The notes under the pieces: model-generated
What the model was told of the DNA's origin: nothing
The model's input: only the letters and a program-made list of their open reading frames with translations
Database searches by the model: none
NCBI GenBank assembly: GCA_022605955.1
Contig: JAKCOZ010000016.1
Location: 13,272,001 to 13,336,000 of the forward strand
DNA: 64,000 bases
Source: Rallus limicola
Taxonomy: Eukaryota; Chordata; Aves; Gruiformes; Rallidae
Direction: 5' to 3'
Program-made: the position numbers and the translations under genes
In this document: positions 1-12,163 of the stretch, in pieces
Layout: the number at the start of each line of letters is the position of its first letter
Numbering within the stretch: the stretch's first letter is position 1

Positions 1-869
1 GATTTAATAAAAGTAAACACAAGACAGCATAATGTGGCTACTCTCCAGCAACAAATAAAGCTATCTTTTTTCAATAATAAATTTCATTTGCGTGAGCTAG
101 AAACTGTCTTATACTTGCTTATAAGCAAAGGACTCCTTAATCTGTATTGCACCAAAGGAAATTAGTATATTCCCAAGAAACCACAACAGGAATCAGCTGC
201 AAAACATTGTGCTGTCTTTAATTGGCTTAGAAAACGAAAAGCATGCCCTAGAAGTATTTAACAGATGAGATGAAGATTTTCTTAGAACTGCAGCATATCA
301 GATTCCCTGTTTTATTCCATAATTACTTGATTCCACATAGACTTACACATGAAAATGTAGGACAACTGGGCAGCTACCTACCATACAGTATCCCTATCCA
401 CATAAGGGTGTAAAAGCAGACTGCTATTCCAGTAATTTGACCTTGCAATTTCTCTTTTTAGCATAATTATTCATTTTTTATCAGCCCCATATAAATTAAA
501 ATCTATGCATATATTGTCACAGAGTACCTAGTTAAAGAAAAATTATCCTGATACCCACAAAAATAGACACTGAGTCAAACCACTTGTGGATTTAACAAAA
601 AGAACTTGCTCCTACCTCTTACATCTTTATTTGCTATAACCATAAACAACCCAAAAAATGTCACTGGTGTCACAAGATGACTCATTAATATAAAGGATAA
701 TTTTGGTAGTCAAACATGCTGACACACATTATATATACAAATATATTTCATATATAACAACATACATTAAGCAGTCATAACATGCATGAAGGCATTAGAG
801 ATGTATGCAGTAGCACCTGGACAGGTCTCCCAGAGCCCTCCACAGAGCCATGAATTAAGCTTCAGAGCA

Positions 870-1050
870 CTACCAGGAGGTCCCTATATATTATCATCTC
901 TATTTTCATAGAGAAAGTCAGCAAGAGACAGGCACAATAAACAGCTTGCCCAAGGTCACAGAGCAATGGAATAACAGAAATGGGATTGGAACCCAAATGC
1001 CCTGACTTCTATTGTAACAAATACACTCTGTTTCTTCTCAGAAACAGAAT
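870..1050 (-). mobile_element. Ancient MIR-like SINE fragment
   Basis: The segment reads like the reverse complement of a MIR core. It has a run resembling 'cttgcccaaggtcacagagc', then a sample of 'gggattggaacccaaatgccctgactt', corresponding to the MIR block around the tRNA-derived region and the conserved core. Many substitutions are present, as expected for a repeat predating the bird-mammal split. MIR and LINE-type CORE elements share this block, so the exact family is uncertain. Confidence 0.65.
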
Positions 1051-4000
1051 GTTTGTTATTTTAAGCAAATAAGTTTGCTAGCTTGAAGTAATCAGGTTTC
1101 ATTAGTTTATTTAGAAAAAAACTTGAGCTATGTTTGGAGCCATAGGAGGAAAGGCTAATTGAAGAGCTGGCACCGATTTGATAAGGAGTGAACTACATTT
1201 GTGTCACATCCACATCAATGTGAATCAATGAATTTCTTAATCAGATACACTTGTTTGCTTACAAAGGTTTTACCTAAATTAATATCGTTTAGATTTCTTA
1301 CTAAGAAATTAGACAGCTTTCACTAGATGTTCATAATGCAGAGGTAATCTGATGCTACTAGTTCTAAATCAAATGTAATCTCTATCTAAATGCATTTTCT
1401 TTAAAAATTCACTTCCTTAATACCATAAGCCCCAAGAAATAGATTTCCTGCTGAAATTACTCCATTCCTTTCCTGCCACAGGGAGAAACACAAGTAGAAT
1501 AGTCTGAATGAGGTTCTACTTGCTTAAACCCTCTCTAGCAAAGCCCTGTGTCCAAAGGCCACGTTAGTGCTGATTCACACTCATGCACATACATAACAGA
1601 TTGTCTATCTGATACTGCTAGCTTTCAAATTTCCCTAACCCATAAAAACTGGGATATTGGCCTATTACAAATTGCTACAGCACAAAAAATTACATGTTTT
1701 TAGCTACTGCTTCGAACCAAACCTATTTTAGACTGAAATAATCAGATGGAACTCAGTCTGTACCTGAAGGCACCGGCATGGTGTCTGCAGACACCTCTTT
1801 TATACCCTTCCAAAGTAAATCTCTTTGGAAGATCCAAAGCATGGAAGAACCCAGAACTACCTGCCTCCACTATGTTCCTTGACAGAAGTGGTCAACCTCC
1901 CCAAGAATCACGAACTCTAATGCATTCTTCAAAATCCTCCTGTCTCTGTATATAACCATGAATATTTTGTTAGGAGCAGCTAAGACAGGGACTGCAACCA
2001 ATATTTTGGATTTTGCTTTCCAAGGACAGGATGATTCTGTTTAAGAAATGTACAAAACTTTGTAACAAACAGAGTTTTCAATTACATTTGATAAATCTTT
2101 GGTATAAATGTGAATAGCTGCTTATGCAGACGAAGAGCACTAAACAATTAATTTAATGCTGCTGAGCAAATATCATTAACATTTTTTTGAAGAGTGGATG
2201 AATATTAGCTTTGTTGGTGAATGACATTTTGAACATTTAGGGTTTTATAAGGGTTGCTCATTTCTTTATATAGCAACAAATCTTCAGACAGTACTTTCTG
2301 GTTGTAGAAAACTACAATTGATATCTTTTCCATATATACTTAACCTCCTACAGATTTATTTGATTCTCAATAATTACTATTCTCTGGTAAGAGGCATATG
2401 TTATTACAGCACACTGCACTCCCACAAGCTGTCCACTCAGTGTATTTTAATAAATCTCTGCCAAAGCTGTATAAATTTGATCCTGTTTAAATTTAATAAG
2501 GATCAGAATATATCAAAGCACTGATTCCCATGGGAGAAATAGATATTTTGCATAGTTATTGAGTGCCCTATTCATAAATACAATGTGTAAGACCTAGACC
2601 ATCAACCTTGAATTAAAAAGAAAAAGAGATTAATGTGTGCAAAGCCAGCTACTTCTTAAATAACTAGTGAAATTAGTGTTTAATAAAACATTTTCCCCAT
2701 ACTACTGTTAAAGACAGCAGCACTGCTACAGCTTTACTATTAGCATTCTAATATGTAACTATATAGAAATACCTTCTCGGGTACCCTCTGCAATTCTTTC
2801 CTTAAAGATTTACCTACAGAGGGACACTGATTGCTAAACACATCACCCAGCATTTCTCCTTGGGTTATGCCTTATCCTCTTCTATGCATGCAGAACCCGT
2901 GAACTAGTTTAGGACAATGAACATATATTTGACATCCATTTTCTTCCTTTTTCTGGAAGGATGTCTAGAAGAGGAAGAAATTCTTCAATGCTCTATTAAT
3001 TCTAGGTAAATTTGGGTGATTTTACATAATACCCTCCAAAATTTTATGTTCCATTAAGTAGATTATTTCAGTGCTTGCAGTGGCAAAATACCAGGAGACA
3101 TAACTATGCAAATAGCTGCTGATATTATGAGAATTTTGAGGATCACTACCATAAACACAAATACTGCATGTATTCCTCATACAAATGCATTTATAGAATT
3201 AGTTCTTCAGATTCCTATGCTTTCTTTTTCATTGTTGTTTAAAAAAAACTCTTTGCAGAAAATAGAAAAGAAACCAACCAAACAAACCCCAAACATCTAA
3301 ACCAAATTCCACCGACACATGTAGAGACCACACCTGATAGCTGCTAGTTACAGAAATGATTTGTTAGCCTTTCTTGGGAAAGCTGCATGGCTTATCATTG
3401 GTTGCTACAAGTAATTGGTATATAACTGTGTAAACAACCTACCACTTTCAAAATAGCTCCACTTCCTTCCATCATCTTCGATGTTTACATGATAATAGGT
3501 ACAGGAAAGAAATCAGACTATATTTATCCTGAATTAAAATTCATACTTTCAGAGTAAGAGCATGAAAGTCGAAAGACAAATCATTTTACATGGAGTAGAG
3601 ATCCTTCCCAAGAGGGGGAAAAATAGTACTAAATCAATTTGCCATTGTTTTACAAGACAGGCACTGAGAATGAAATCACAGACGGCTGAAATTAATGGGA
3701 GTTTTGCCATTGACTTCAACGGGCCAAAGATGTCATCCTCAGTATTTTACTATACACAGAAGCCTGATGTCAGAATTAGTACAGCTTTATGAAGTACAGT
3801 ACAACATAATTCAATCCATCAAAGTGAAGCCAATCATACCATCACTCAATCATTGTTCCCACTCACATCTATAGTAAGATTCATTCTTGTTTTCTTTTCC
3901 TTTTACCATCAGTTGCAGCTGAGAAAGACCTCAGCCGTGTCAGCAATATTTCTTTATCCACCATCAATATCATGTTGCTGCTGTGAAAGCACAGAAAGAA

Positions 4001-6394
4001 AAATTAAGTTGAAAATTCAAATTGTATGAATGGAAATGTGTGAAAGCTACCACACAGGCAACACAGCTTTGCCAGAATACTGCCATTGAAATCACAGCAC
4101 TTAAAACACAATTACTTTGAATTAAGATCAAACAATATCATGACACAACTATTCATCCTGGGTAAACACATGGCTAGGTCTTTTATGTGCCACCTGTAGC
4201 ACAGGGTTACAATCTGTCCTTGCTTCAAGAATTTTAGAAAATATTGCACATTGAACAGTGATAATGTTGGATCCATTTGTTTTAAAGATTCAGTGCTTTA
4301 GCACAAAGAGGCTGAGTTAAGAGTACAGTGACTTCATTTCCTTGCTTTTATGGGTCTGTGTCTTTCAACTTTAATGTTATTTCAACAAAGTGCTTTGTGT
4401 TTATTATGGAGATATTCTGCTGTATTTCCCTTTTCTCAGTTCATGAAATTTTCAATATAACAAGAAAAAAAAAAAGCTCAAATTCCTATTTTGAAAACCA
4501 TATTGCCATTTTTATTCAGCCTGTATTTTAATATAGCATCAATATTTAACTACTTCATTAAATGAAGTGTGACTTTTATAGTGAAAATGTCAGTCTTTGC
4601 AGTTCATTAAATTCATTTAAAGTATAGCTGCTTGATTTTTTTTTCCTGAAGGAATAAAGGACTATTAACTGAAGACATAAACTTAGCATTAGCATGTACT
4701 TTTTCTTCCAAATTAACATTCAAGATTTGTAACAGTCTTTACAAATTTAAGGGATTGTTTGTATCCTTTTGCATTATCCTTATTTTTATAATAGATGTCA
4801 CTTTTATAGCATATACAACTGTTTATCACAGTTGGATATGACCAGTAGGATGTCACCAAGGATATTAACGTGTCACGTGCTATTATGAATCTGTAGAATT
4901 CTACAAGTAGTATTAAAAATACATTATTTTGAACTGTGGCATCTGGAAAAATAAACTGTGTATGATGTAAAATGTAATAACTCTTGGAATCCAGCAGGGT
5001 TTATGAGCACTGTTTTTCTGTTTCATAAAACATTCTTTGATGAGTATCCTTTTTTCAGGGAGGGTTTCTGTTAACTAATGCAAAGGAACACAGGGAAAGC
5101 TCCATTTCCAGAAAGGTAGGACCATGTTTTTGCCAGATGTAAGAAATCCTCAACCATAGTCTCTAGGACTGCTTTGACTACTGTCTCTAAAGCTGGAAAA
5201 GCTAATTATTGCTGATTAACAAATTGATGTAATTTTAAAATACATAAATAAGAATTAAAAGGCTGCTTTGGAATGTACTAAGAAATAAAAGTGGTACTTA
5301 CTTTCTTTCCAACATACTACTCCTTTCAATGTTTTGGAATAGATCTCACTGACACTGTAATCTTTGGTTTTGGAAGACAATCAGGAGTTCTTTCCAGTTT
5401 TAGTGTTTGGGTGTGTCACATCCCATCCTGTTGTGTGTTTGTGGTGTCCCATCACCCATGTGGTGTGCTGTGCCACTCCCCCACCACCACCCAAAAAGCA
5501 ATTTGATTAGGCCACTCTCTTGTAGCAATGACCTGAATCACTGCCATGACGATTCTCACACTTCCTATTCTCAGATCGAACTCAACAGTCAATGTTTAAT
5601 TCATTACAATCAAGAGGGTGATTAGGGGGAGGTGTAGACACAGATGTGATATTTTCAAGGGCTTTCTTTTCCTAACTATAATATCCATCTTCTTTTCTAC
5701 TGTCTTAAATGCAGAATCCAAAATACCCTACCACACACAAACCTTTTGGGTACCATTACATACCATGATGTTTTAATTTGAAACTAGGACCTGAAAACCA
5801 CAGAACAGAGATTGAATAATTTGATATTTTTTAAAGTTCACCATATTCCCCATTCCTCTCACTCATGGACCACTGTAGCCTCCATGCAACCAGCGACTGG
5901 CATTAAAGCTAGAGAGGAAGAAGAATGAAGGTGTCAGTAATTAATGGCTACTTAAGTTAAAAACTTTCTTCCTGAAACATTCTTCCACGAATGTTGTACA
6001 CAAGAGAGTTTCATTTTCTAGGAAAACTAGTTTACATCTCCAGTTTAGTGGTAAACTACTACGATTTGCTTTTCTATGCGTCAAAAGTAACTAGGTTTAT
6101 AGGAAATTCTTATACTTGAGCTACCTTCCTCTGGATGATTTTTTTCTAAAGGATACCATAGAGAATAAAAATTGAACTAGCATCTGACTATAATGGGAAG
6201 GAGGCAAGGAACTGCTGGAAGGGAGAGCAGGAGATCTCTAATCCACCCTCTGCTCAAAACACAGGCCACAGCAAATCCAGGAACTGCTTGCTTAGGCCTC
6301 TTCTTCAGTCAGATCTTAAACACTATCAAGGACAGAGACAACCCTTCTGTGCAGCCTGTCCCAATACCCCATTATTGACAAAGTGTTTTTTTTC
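1051..6394. other. Intronic AT-rich sequence, no gene seen
   Basis: This is unique-looking AT-rich sequence. I see only short open frames with no recognisable product. It includes a POU octamer at 3,106-3,113 and a palindromic ancient-repeat remnant near 3,690. The stretch 5,400-5,490 is a GT- and CCA-rich low-complexity patch. Confidence 0.6.
3688..3732. repeat. Remnant of an ancient palindromic amniote repeat
   Basis: The stretch pairs an 'aatgggagtttt' block with 'ccattgacttcaacgggcc'. I recognise this as a widespread amniote interspersed repeat motif (forms of 'cattgacttcaatggga'), but cannot name the family. The two halves are imperfect inverted copies. Confidence 0.45.
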
Positions 6395-6740
6395 CCCTCC
6401 TTACATGCAGTCTGAACCTCTCATTTCAAACTGTGCCTGTTGCCTCTAATTCTCCTGCCACATACCCCTGTGAAGAGCCTGGCCCCATCTCCTCACAGGT
6501 ACTGGAGCTGCTGTCAAGTTCCCTGAAGTTTTTCCTTCTCCAGGCTGGACAAGTCCCACTCCCTGAGCCTCTGCTCACAGCACAAGCCTGCCAGGGGCTG
6601 ACTATCTTGCTGGCCCTCCATAAACATGCTCCAGGTCATTGGTTTATGTTCCTATCCACCGGGACACACCGGTCCTTTTCAGCAGGTCTTCTGGCCAGCC
6701 AACCAGGCCCCAGCACATATCTCACACCAGTAGGCCGTAA
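6395..6740 (-). mobile_element. CR1 LINE fragment (old, antisense to the plus strand)
   Basis: Read on the plus strand the block is the reverse complement of the CR1 3' region. It holds, in order, a 'cagtctgaacctc' block, 'gaagagcctggccccatc', 'ccttctccaggctggacaagtcc', 'ctggccctccataaacatgctcca', and a final stretch resembling 'ccaggacacccaggtcctttt' followed by a 'ccagccagtcagccccagcacat' form. The order and spacing fit CR1, with scattered indels, so the copy is well diverged. It lies in the same orientation as TOX3. The open frame across it (6,433-6,750 on plus) is antisense to the LINE and not a gene. Confidence 0.8.
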
Positions 6741-8790
6741 CAGTTCTTAATACATTAGGGCAAGAACTTCCAGGGTTCTGTGGTGCTCAAAGACCCTCAC
6801 GTATCTCCCATCTCTTTTTTTAAAGTCCACCTTATAAGATTTTTTTTCACCCACATAAAGTACTTATTTACCAATTTGATGCATGAGCATATATAAATAG
6901 AATCCTATTGTTAAGTGTTAAGCAGCCAAAGCAGGAAGAATCATAACTTTGGATAACTGAGGCTTTGAAGAAAATTTTTACATCAGGTACAGCCACCTGC
7001 TTCAAAGTTTAGCTCTAAGAACAAATGAACCCATGGTTCAAGAAAAGAAAAACCTAGAACCCTCTTTAAAAAAAATGTATACTGTTTTTTAATTACACTT
7101 TAATTGGACAAAATTATGTACCTGTCCCATGACATATTAAGAAATAGCAGCAATGGCAGGAAGATTTTTGCACTCAAATTGCCTTATACCCAAGCAACAA
7201 ATCTTCACAATATGTTTTGGAGTTCAGTATGTCCCAGGCAATCATGCTGCAAACAAATAATAACACCTCTAAAAATGAGATTATATGTGCTCAGAAAGAG
7301 GCATCCAGTTATCAGAACCTCAGCACTAGTAGGCATTTGCTAATTTTTTTTTTTCTGGATTTCTGAACTTAACTTACAGATTTCTTGAATCTGAGACTCA
7401 AAACGAGTTCCACCAAATGGTCACTTCCAAATCCATCAGCCTACCATGTTCAGTGCTACTAATGAGAGGCTTTCAAACACATCTATGATTTACCGGGTCT
7501 TTGACTATCATACCACACATTGGAGCCATCTCTTCTGTAAGTCATAACAAACTGATTCCACCCCAGTTGAATTCTTAAGAAACTGCTTGTTGACATACAC
7601 CTTCTGGTCAGTTTTCCCCCATATTTAATACAACTTTTTCGAGGAAAATTAATTGAAGGATGTTGCAGTTTTATATACTCCAACCAGAGGACTGTCTCCA
7701 GAACTCACCAGATCCCTTTGTTTAAAATGGACAGGCTACCTACATTTTTCTATCATATAATGTCAAGAAAAGGAAATATGTAAAAAGAATAAAGTCGTAA
7801 GAGCAAGTAGAAAGAGGTAGTAACAACAATAATCATAGAGGACAGAGTTGTTTTTGTACACTGGACTAAAAACAGATGTAAATGAACATGACAGGATAAA
7901 GCATAAAGCATATTTCCTAGGAATGCTGCATTCTCAAAAAAACTTCTAATTTGCTTACAGAAAATTGATACAAGAGCTCTTTTAGAACTGAGTTTCTTTT
8001 AAATTAATGTACAGATTCAGTAAATTTGAGCTAAGATTGAAGTATTCTTGCAACTCTAGCCAAACGCATGTAATTCCATCACTATGTCTGCAAGCACAAA
8101 TACTCTATAAAATGTTACAAGGAATTGTATAAAATGCATCAATTTACTACCTAAATAGTATTATAAAGTGAACTTTTAAAGGAAACATTGAAATAATGAA
8201 ATGATGCTGCACCTATGTACCTTTAATGTTAATTAGTAATCCATAATTAAATCATTAATTTAATGAGATTCCATTTTTATCATATTAAAAAAACTCCAAC
8301 TGGTTCTGTCAACAGCTTTGCTTAAATTTAATAATGAAGAGGCTGTGTTCTACAATGGCAGAACATACCAACTGTATGAGGGAATCAAGGTTTTCCTTTT
8401 GCCACACAAATTAATCAGTTGAGGTTCTGAGTACTTACATGTCCACGTTTGAGGTCAAAGAGTATATCTACAAATAACCACATAGTTGTAGTAGCTGCTC
8501 CTTCCTAGGCTGCAATATTTACAACAGTGCTGACGGATGGAACTTTTTTACACAAACAAGGCTACATTCTCTCTCTTCAACTCTGTCTTTATGGATTAAA
8601 AGCAAAATAAAGATACCCGCTATCATCACTTCCAATTTTTATGACCTGTAGAGAGGAGAAACAGACTTGCATTGCTTGACAACAGCAATGGACACTAACA
8701 TGGGCTGCAAATTTTTGCAAGTGTTTCATATACTTCTCCGGAGGTACATGCTGCTTAGTTCCATTGTGCAAAAGCTTTTTGACAACGTTC
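6741..8790. other. Intronic AT-rich sequence, no gene seen
   Basis: No coding or RNA gene is recognised. A homeodomain-type TAAT-rich patch lies at 8,221-8,266 (listed separately). The rest is AT-rich single-copy-looking sequence. Confidence 0.55.
8221..8266. promoter_or_regulatory. Dense TAAT/ATTA cluster (homeodomain-type sites)
   Basis: About eight TAAT or ATTA cores fall within 46 bp, including two TTAATTA-type overlaps. Clusters like this are seen in intronic enhancers bound by homeodomain proteins. AT-rich background also produces them, so function is inferred only. Confidence 0.3.
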
Positions 8791-8791
8791 T

Positions 8792-8816
8792 TGTTCAGAT
8801 CTGCAAGATCTGAACA
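8792..8816. repeat. Perfect 11-bp hairpin
   Basis: The arms TGTTCAGATCT and AGATCTGAACA are perfect inverted copies with a 3-nt loop (GCA). The stem is short and not a recognised RNA gene. Confidence 0.8.
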
Positions 8817-8855
8817 CCTTCAGAAACTTGGAAGTGAGTCAGTTATCTGTTAGCA

Positions 8856-8880
8856 GACCATGGAGCTAAGGTCCATGGTC
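8856..8880. repeat. Perfect 9-bp hairpin
   Basis: The arms GACCATGGA and TCCATGGTC flank a 7-nt loop. It lies 40 bp from another perfect hairpin at 8,792-8,816. Confidence 0.8.
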
Positions 8881-10659
8881 CATGATTACGTCATGTGCAC
8901 TCTTAAAACACCTACATCAAGACAAGCCATCTAATAATTTGATACCATGCTTTTATAGATGATCAGATTTCTAGATGTAGACATTTCCATCACTTCCTTC
9001 ACACACCTAATGGCCTTTCCCTCCCCAGGACTGCCAAAAGAGAGCACACCCTTTTCTGTAGGAGTAACTAAGTAATCTCTTCACACTCACAGATATTATG
9101 TAACAGCACTACATCTACAAATCTCATTTATGTTTCCACTGTAAAATTAGCCTCCAGACATGGATCTTCTTTACTGGCTGTTCAGCATAATTCCAAAATC
9201 ATTGCTGAGTCTGTAACTATCACATCTGTGACTGCATTGTCCAAATCAGAGACTCACTTGCCATCACAGAGTCTGTAACTTCAGTATCATACCTTCAGGA
9301 ATGTAATCACGAACCCTAAAAGAATCACATTAAACAAGTCTAAGAGTCTAATCAACCCCACAGTCCCTGTTTCACCCAACCACAGTGTAGGACACTGAGC
9401 ATAAACTCAGGAGCCTTAGACATGACTACAGCTCCTTTGTCCCTGGCTGTGCAGGAAGGCTGCCTCAGCACCTTACTGCTCTGGAAGACAAAGGCTTTCT
9501 CCCAGCCCAAGCTCAGAGCTGGTGTTTGTACAGCCATGCATGTGACCACATTGTCCTTTCTCTCACCCTGTTGTTCCCATCATTACTGTTAAAGCTTAGC
9601 TTCTGCAGGTTTCTCATGCCTTCTTTTCCTAAGAAAAATAAATTCTCCAACTGTAAGGTATTGATTAAAAAAAATAAAATAAAAAAATTTTTTTGCTGCC
9701 AGAGCTGCAATTTTGTGTCAGTTCTTTCATATATCAGAGAACAAAATTATCTAGACCTTCCCAACTTGCAAGCAGCCGAACATAACATTTTGCTTCATTT
9801 TTATTTGGTATCTAAGCTGGAGAAAACATAATAATAATTATTTAGTACAAGTGCAGACAAAACCAACTGGGGAGTGTTTTTATGATTTCCAGTGAGACAG
9901 ATGTGTAACTCCTGGTAAGGACGAGAGGCCAGATAGAACTGGTGCTTTTTAGCAGCCAGAGTAACACTTAACAACATTACAGCCTGTCCCCACATAAATT
10001 ATCAGTACCGACTCCTTTGTTTTGTCAGCAAGTACAGAGAAGTGCCTTTATCCTCTTAGGAAATGAATGGTTCAATGCCCAAGAAACTACTACTTCAAAA
10101 TACATCCTCTGAGCTGATTTTTTTCCAACAAGTTTATGAAGCTCAACTCAAAAGCAGAAACATCTCTCTTCTTCAAAGAGGGTATATTCCTATGTGCAAG
10201 AGAAAGACTGCACAAGTTTCTTTTAAAACCTTGGAAGATTTGAGAAAGTAAGGAAGAGAAAGAAAAAATTGAGTATGTTTTGAATCGGTTCTTACATAAA
10301 GTTCAGTTTGCTTGTCTCACTGATCGTTTGGGGTTTTTAAGATAATCCGCTTCATAAGGAAAACTTCAGTAGTTGGGATCAATAAAGCAACTCGCTTGCT
10401 CTAGCATACATACAGAGATTCATCATCTAAAATCTTGTTATTTCTTATTTCTACATTCAAAGATCCCTGGCAACTAGAGTTTTGGGCTGCAGATAGGAGC
10501 TCCTTTGCTTGGGAGCCACAAGCCAATCAAATGGATAAGCAAAGATGAACCTGCTTCTTTTGATCAAAAAAACAAAACCAAAATACCATTTCTCCAAAAC
10601 ATATAGGAAATTTTTTAATGTGAGTACTACGCATTTTCACCCTCCTTTCTTCTTAAAAA
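8881..10659. other. Intronic sequence, no gene seen
   Basis: Nothing recognisable as a gene. A poly-A/T rich patch occurs at about 9,667-9,695. Short open frames on both strands show no family resemblance. Confidence 0.55.
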
Positions 10660-11064
10660 AGATGGATCTCCTGGAGAGATGATTAAGGGCCTGAAACATC
10701 TCCCCTACGAGGAAAGGCTGAGTGAGTTGGGACTGTTCAGCCTGGAGAAAAGAAGACTAAGGGGGGACCTTATTAATGTTTATAAATATCTTAAGTATGG
10801 GGTGCAGGGGGAATTGGCCAGCCCCTTTTCAGTGGTCTGTGGAGACAGGACAAGGGGCAATGGATGCAAGTTGGAGCACAGGAAGTTCCGCACCAACATG
10901 TGGAAGAACTTTTACACAGTGAGGGTGACAGAGCCCTGGGACAGGCTGCCCAGGGAGGTGGTGGAGCCACCTGTGCAATATGAGCTAGGGAGCTGCTTTG
11001 GCAGGGGGGTTGGACCTGATGATCTCTCGAGCTCCCTTCCAACCCCTATGATTCTGTGATTCCC
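10660..11064 (+). mobile_element. CR1 LINE 3' end, 5'-truncated
   Basis: The sequence follows the avian CR1 3' end: 'cctggagagatgattaagggcctg', 'ctcccctacgaggaaaggctgag', 'gggactgttcagcctggagaaaag', 'ccctgggacaggctgcccagggag', then 'ttggacctgatgatctctcgag', 'cccttccaacccctatgattctg' and a terminal ATTCTGTGATTC tail. The 5' truncation and short direct-repeat tail are typical of CR1, which lacks a poly-A tail. Compared with the consensus I recall, about 70 bp between the 'gtggagccacc' block and the final block is missing. It lies opposite to TOX3. An open frame covers much of it (10,679-11,059), a remnant of the element and not a host gene. This is the best evidence that the genome is avian or at least sauropsid. 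Confidence 0.95.
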
Positions 11065-12130
11065 CCTCTCTTGCCCCTGCCAAAATCCAACAACAAAACC
11101 AACACACAACACCCAGAACTGCAGGAAGCTTAGGAACTTCGCCAGACTGAAGATACTTGATCCTCAAATTGTCAGTGTTTAGCATCATTCCCTGGCCACT
11201 ATTCCCTCTTTCTCATTAAGGTGTCTCATGGTGATCCCCCTATTCTTTCTCTAAATCAACAAATGGGCATTTCTTTTGGCAACATGGAACGCAATGACTG
11301 CTTCCTACTTTAGAAGTGTGGATGATAAATTAAAACACTAAGACTCAACAGAATAAGACGACATGGAAAAAAATTTAGTTAAAAAGAAGTAGATCAAAGA
11401 TTTCTCACTGTCAAAGTTCTGTGCCAGGTTTGTGGTGCAGAGCTTGGGAACTACAGTGAGCACAAGTATCAGTCTGAGTTCATGATTTTGAAGGCCTGGA
11501 ATTGATTTTCCCCCCTGGAAATTGTTCATCCTTTTTACTTTCACATTTATTTTAAAAGAAAAGGGTTACATCTGGGGGCAAGGTATATACTTGGTATCAG
11601 TGCTCACCCATCCACAGAGCAAATGAATCTCATAAGATCTACAGATACTTTATATAGCTATTCTATTAATGATTTCTAAATGTTATCCTTCCATATGCAT
11701 TTTAAATACTCTATTGATGTCATGGTATTTTAATGGAGTTTATTATCACTTTTGAGTCACAGAAACACTGAGAATGAGGCATAACAACATAATATTCAGC
11801 TGAAGTTAGTCATAATATGAACCGAGCTCTTTGTCATCCCTGTCTCTCACTTACGACTCGTGATGGGAAAACCTTAAAAGCGTTTCTGTAGAAATAATTT
11901 AGCATAAACACACAAATAACATGGAATAGGATGCAGAATGAGCTATGGTGGAATTCAAGTAATTAGCAGTCAAAACATTACAAGCAATGATAAGATGGCC
12001 CACGATCTCCAAAGACAACAGACATATCCTGATGATCCTGTATGGTAGCAAATATCAAATGCCCTCACATTTTCCAAGAGACAGAAGATTGTTACAACTG
12101 ATGCAGACCAATACACATTGTCTGTGCTTT

Positions 12131-12163
12131 AAAAACGTGTGACTCTGCAGGAGTCACGTTTTT
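12131..12163. repeat. Bulged inverted repeat
   Basis: The left arm AAAAACGTGTGACTC pairs with GAGTCACGTTTTT around a 5-nt TGCAG loop, with a 2-nt bulge in the left arm. It contains overlapping TGACTC/GAGTCA half-sites of AP-1 type. Confidence 0.7.

Noticed and set aside
5400..5490. Possible minisatellite in a GTGT/CCCA-rich stretch
   Set aside because: No consistent repeat unit. Ordinary low complexity.
6433..6750. 105-codon plus-strand open frame
   Set aside because: It is the antisense of a CR1 fragment.
10679..11059. 126-codon plus-strand open frame
   Set aside because: It lies within the CR1 3' end, so it is a transposon remnant.
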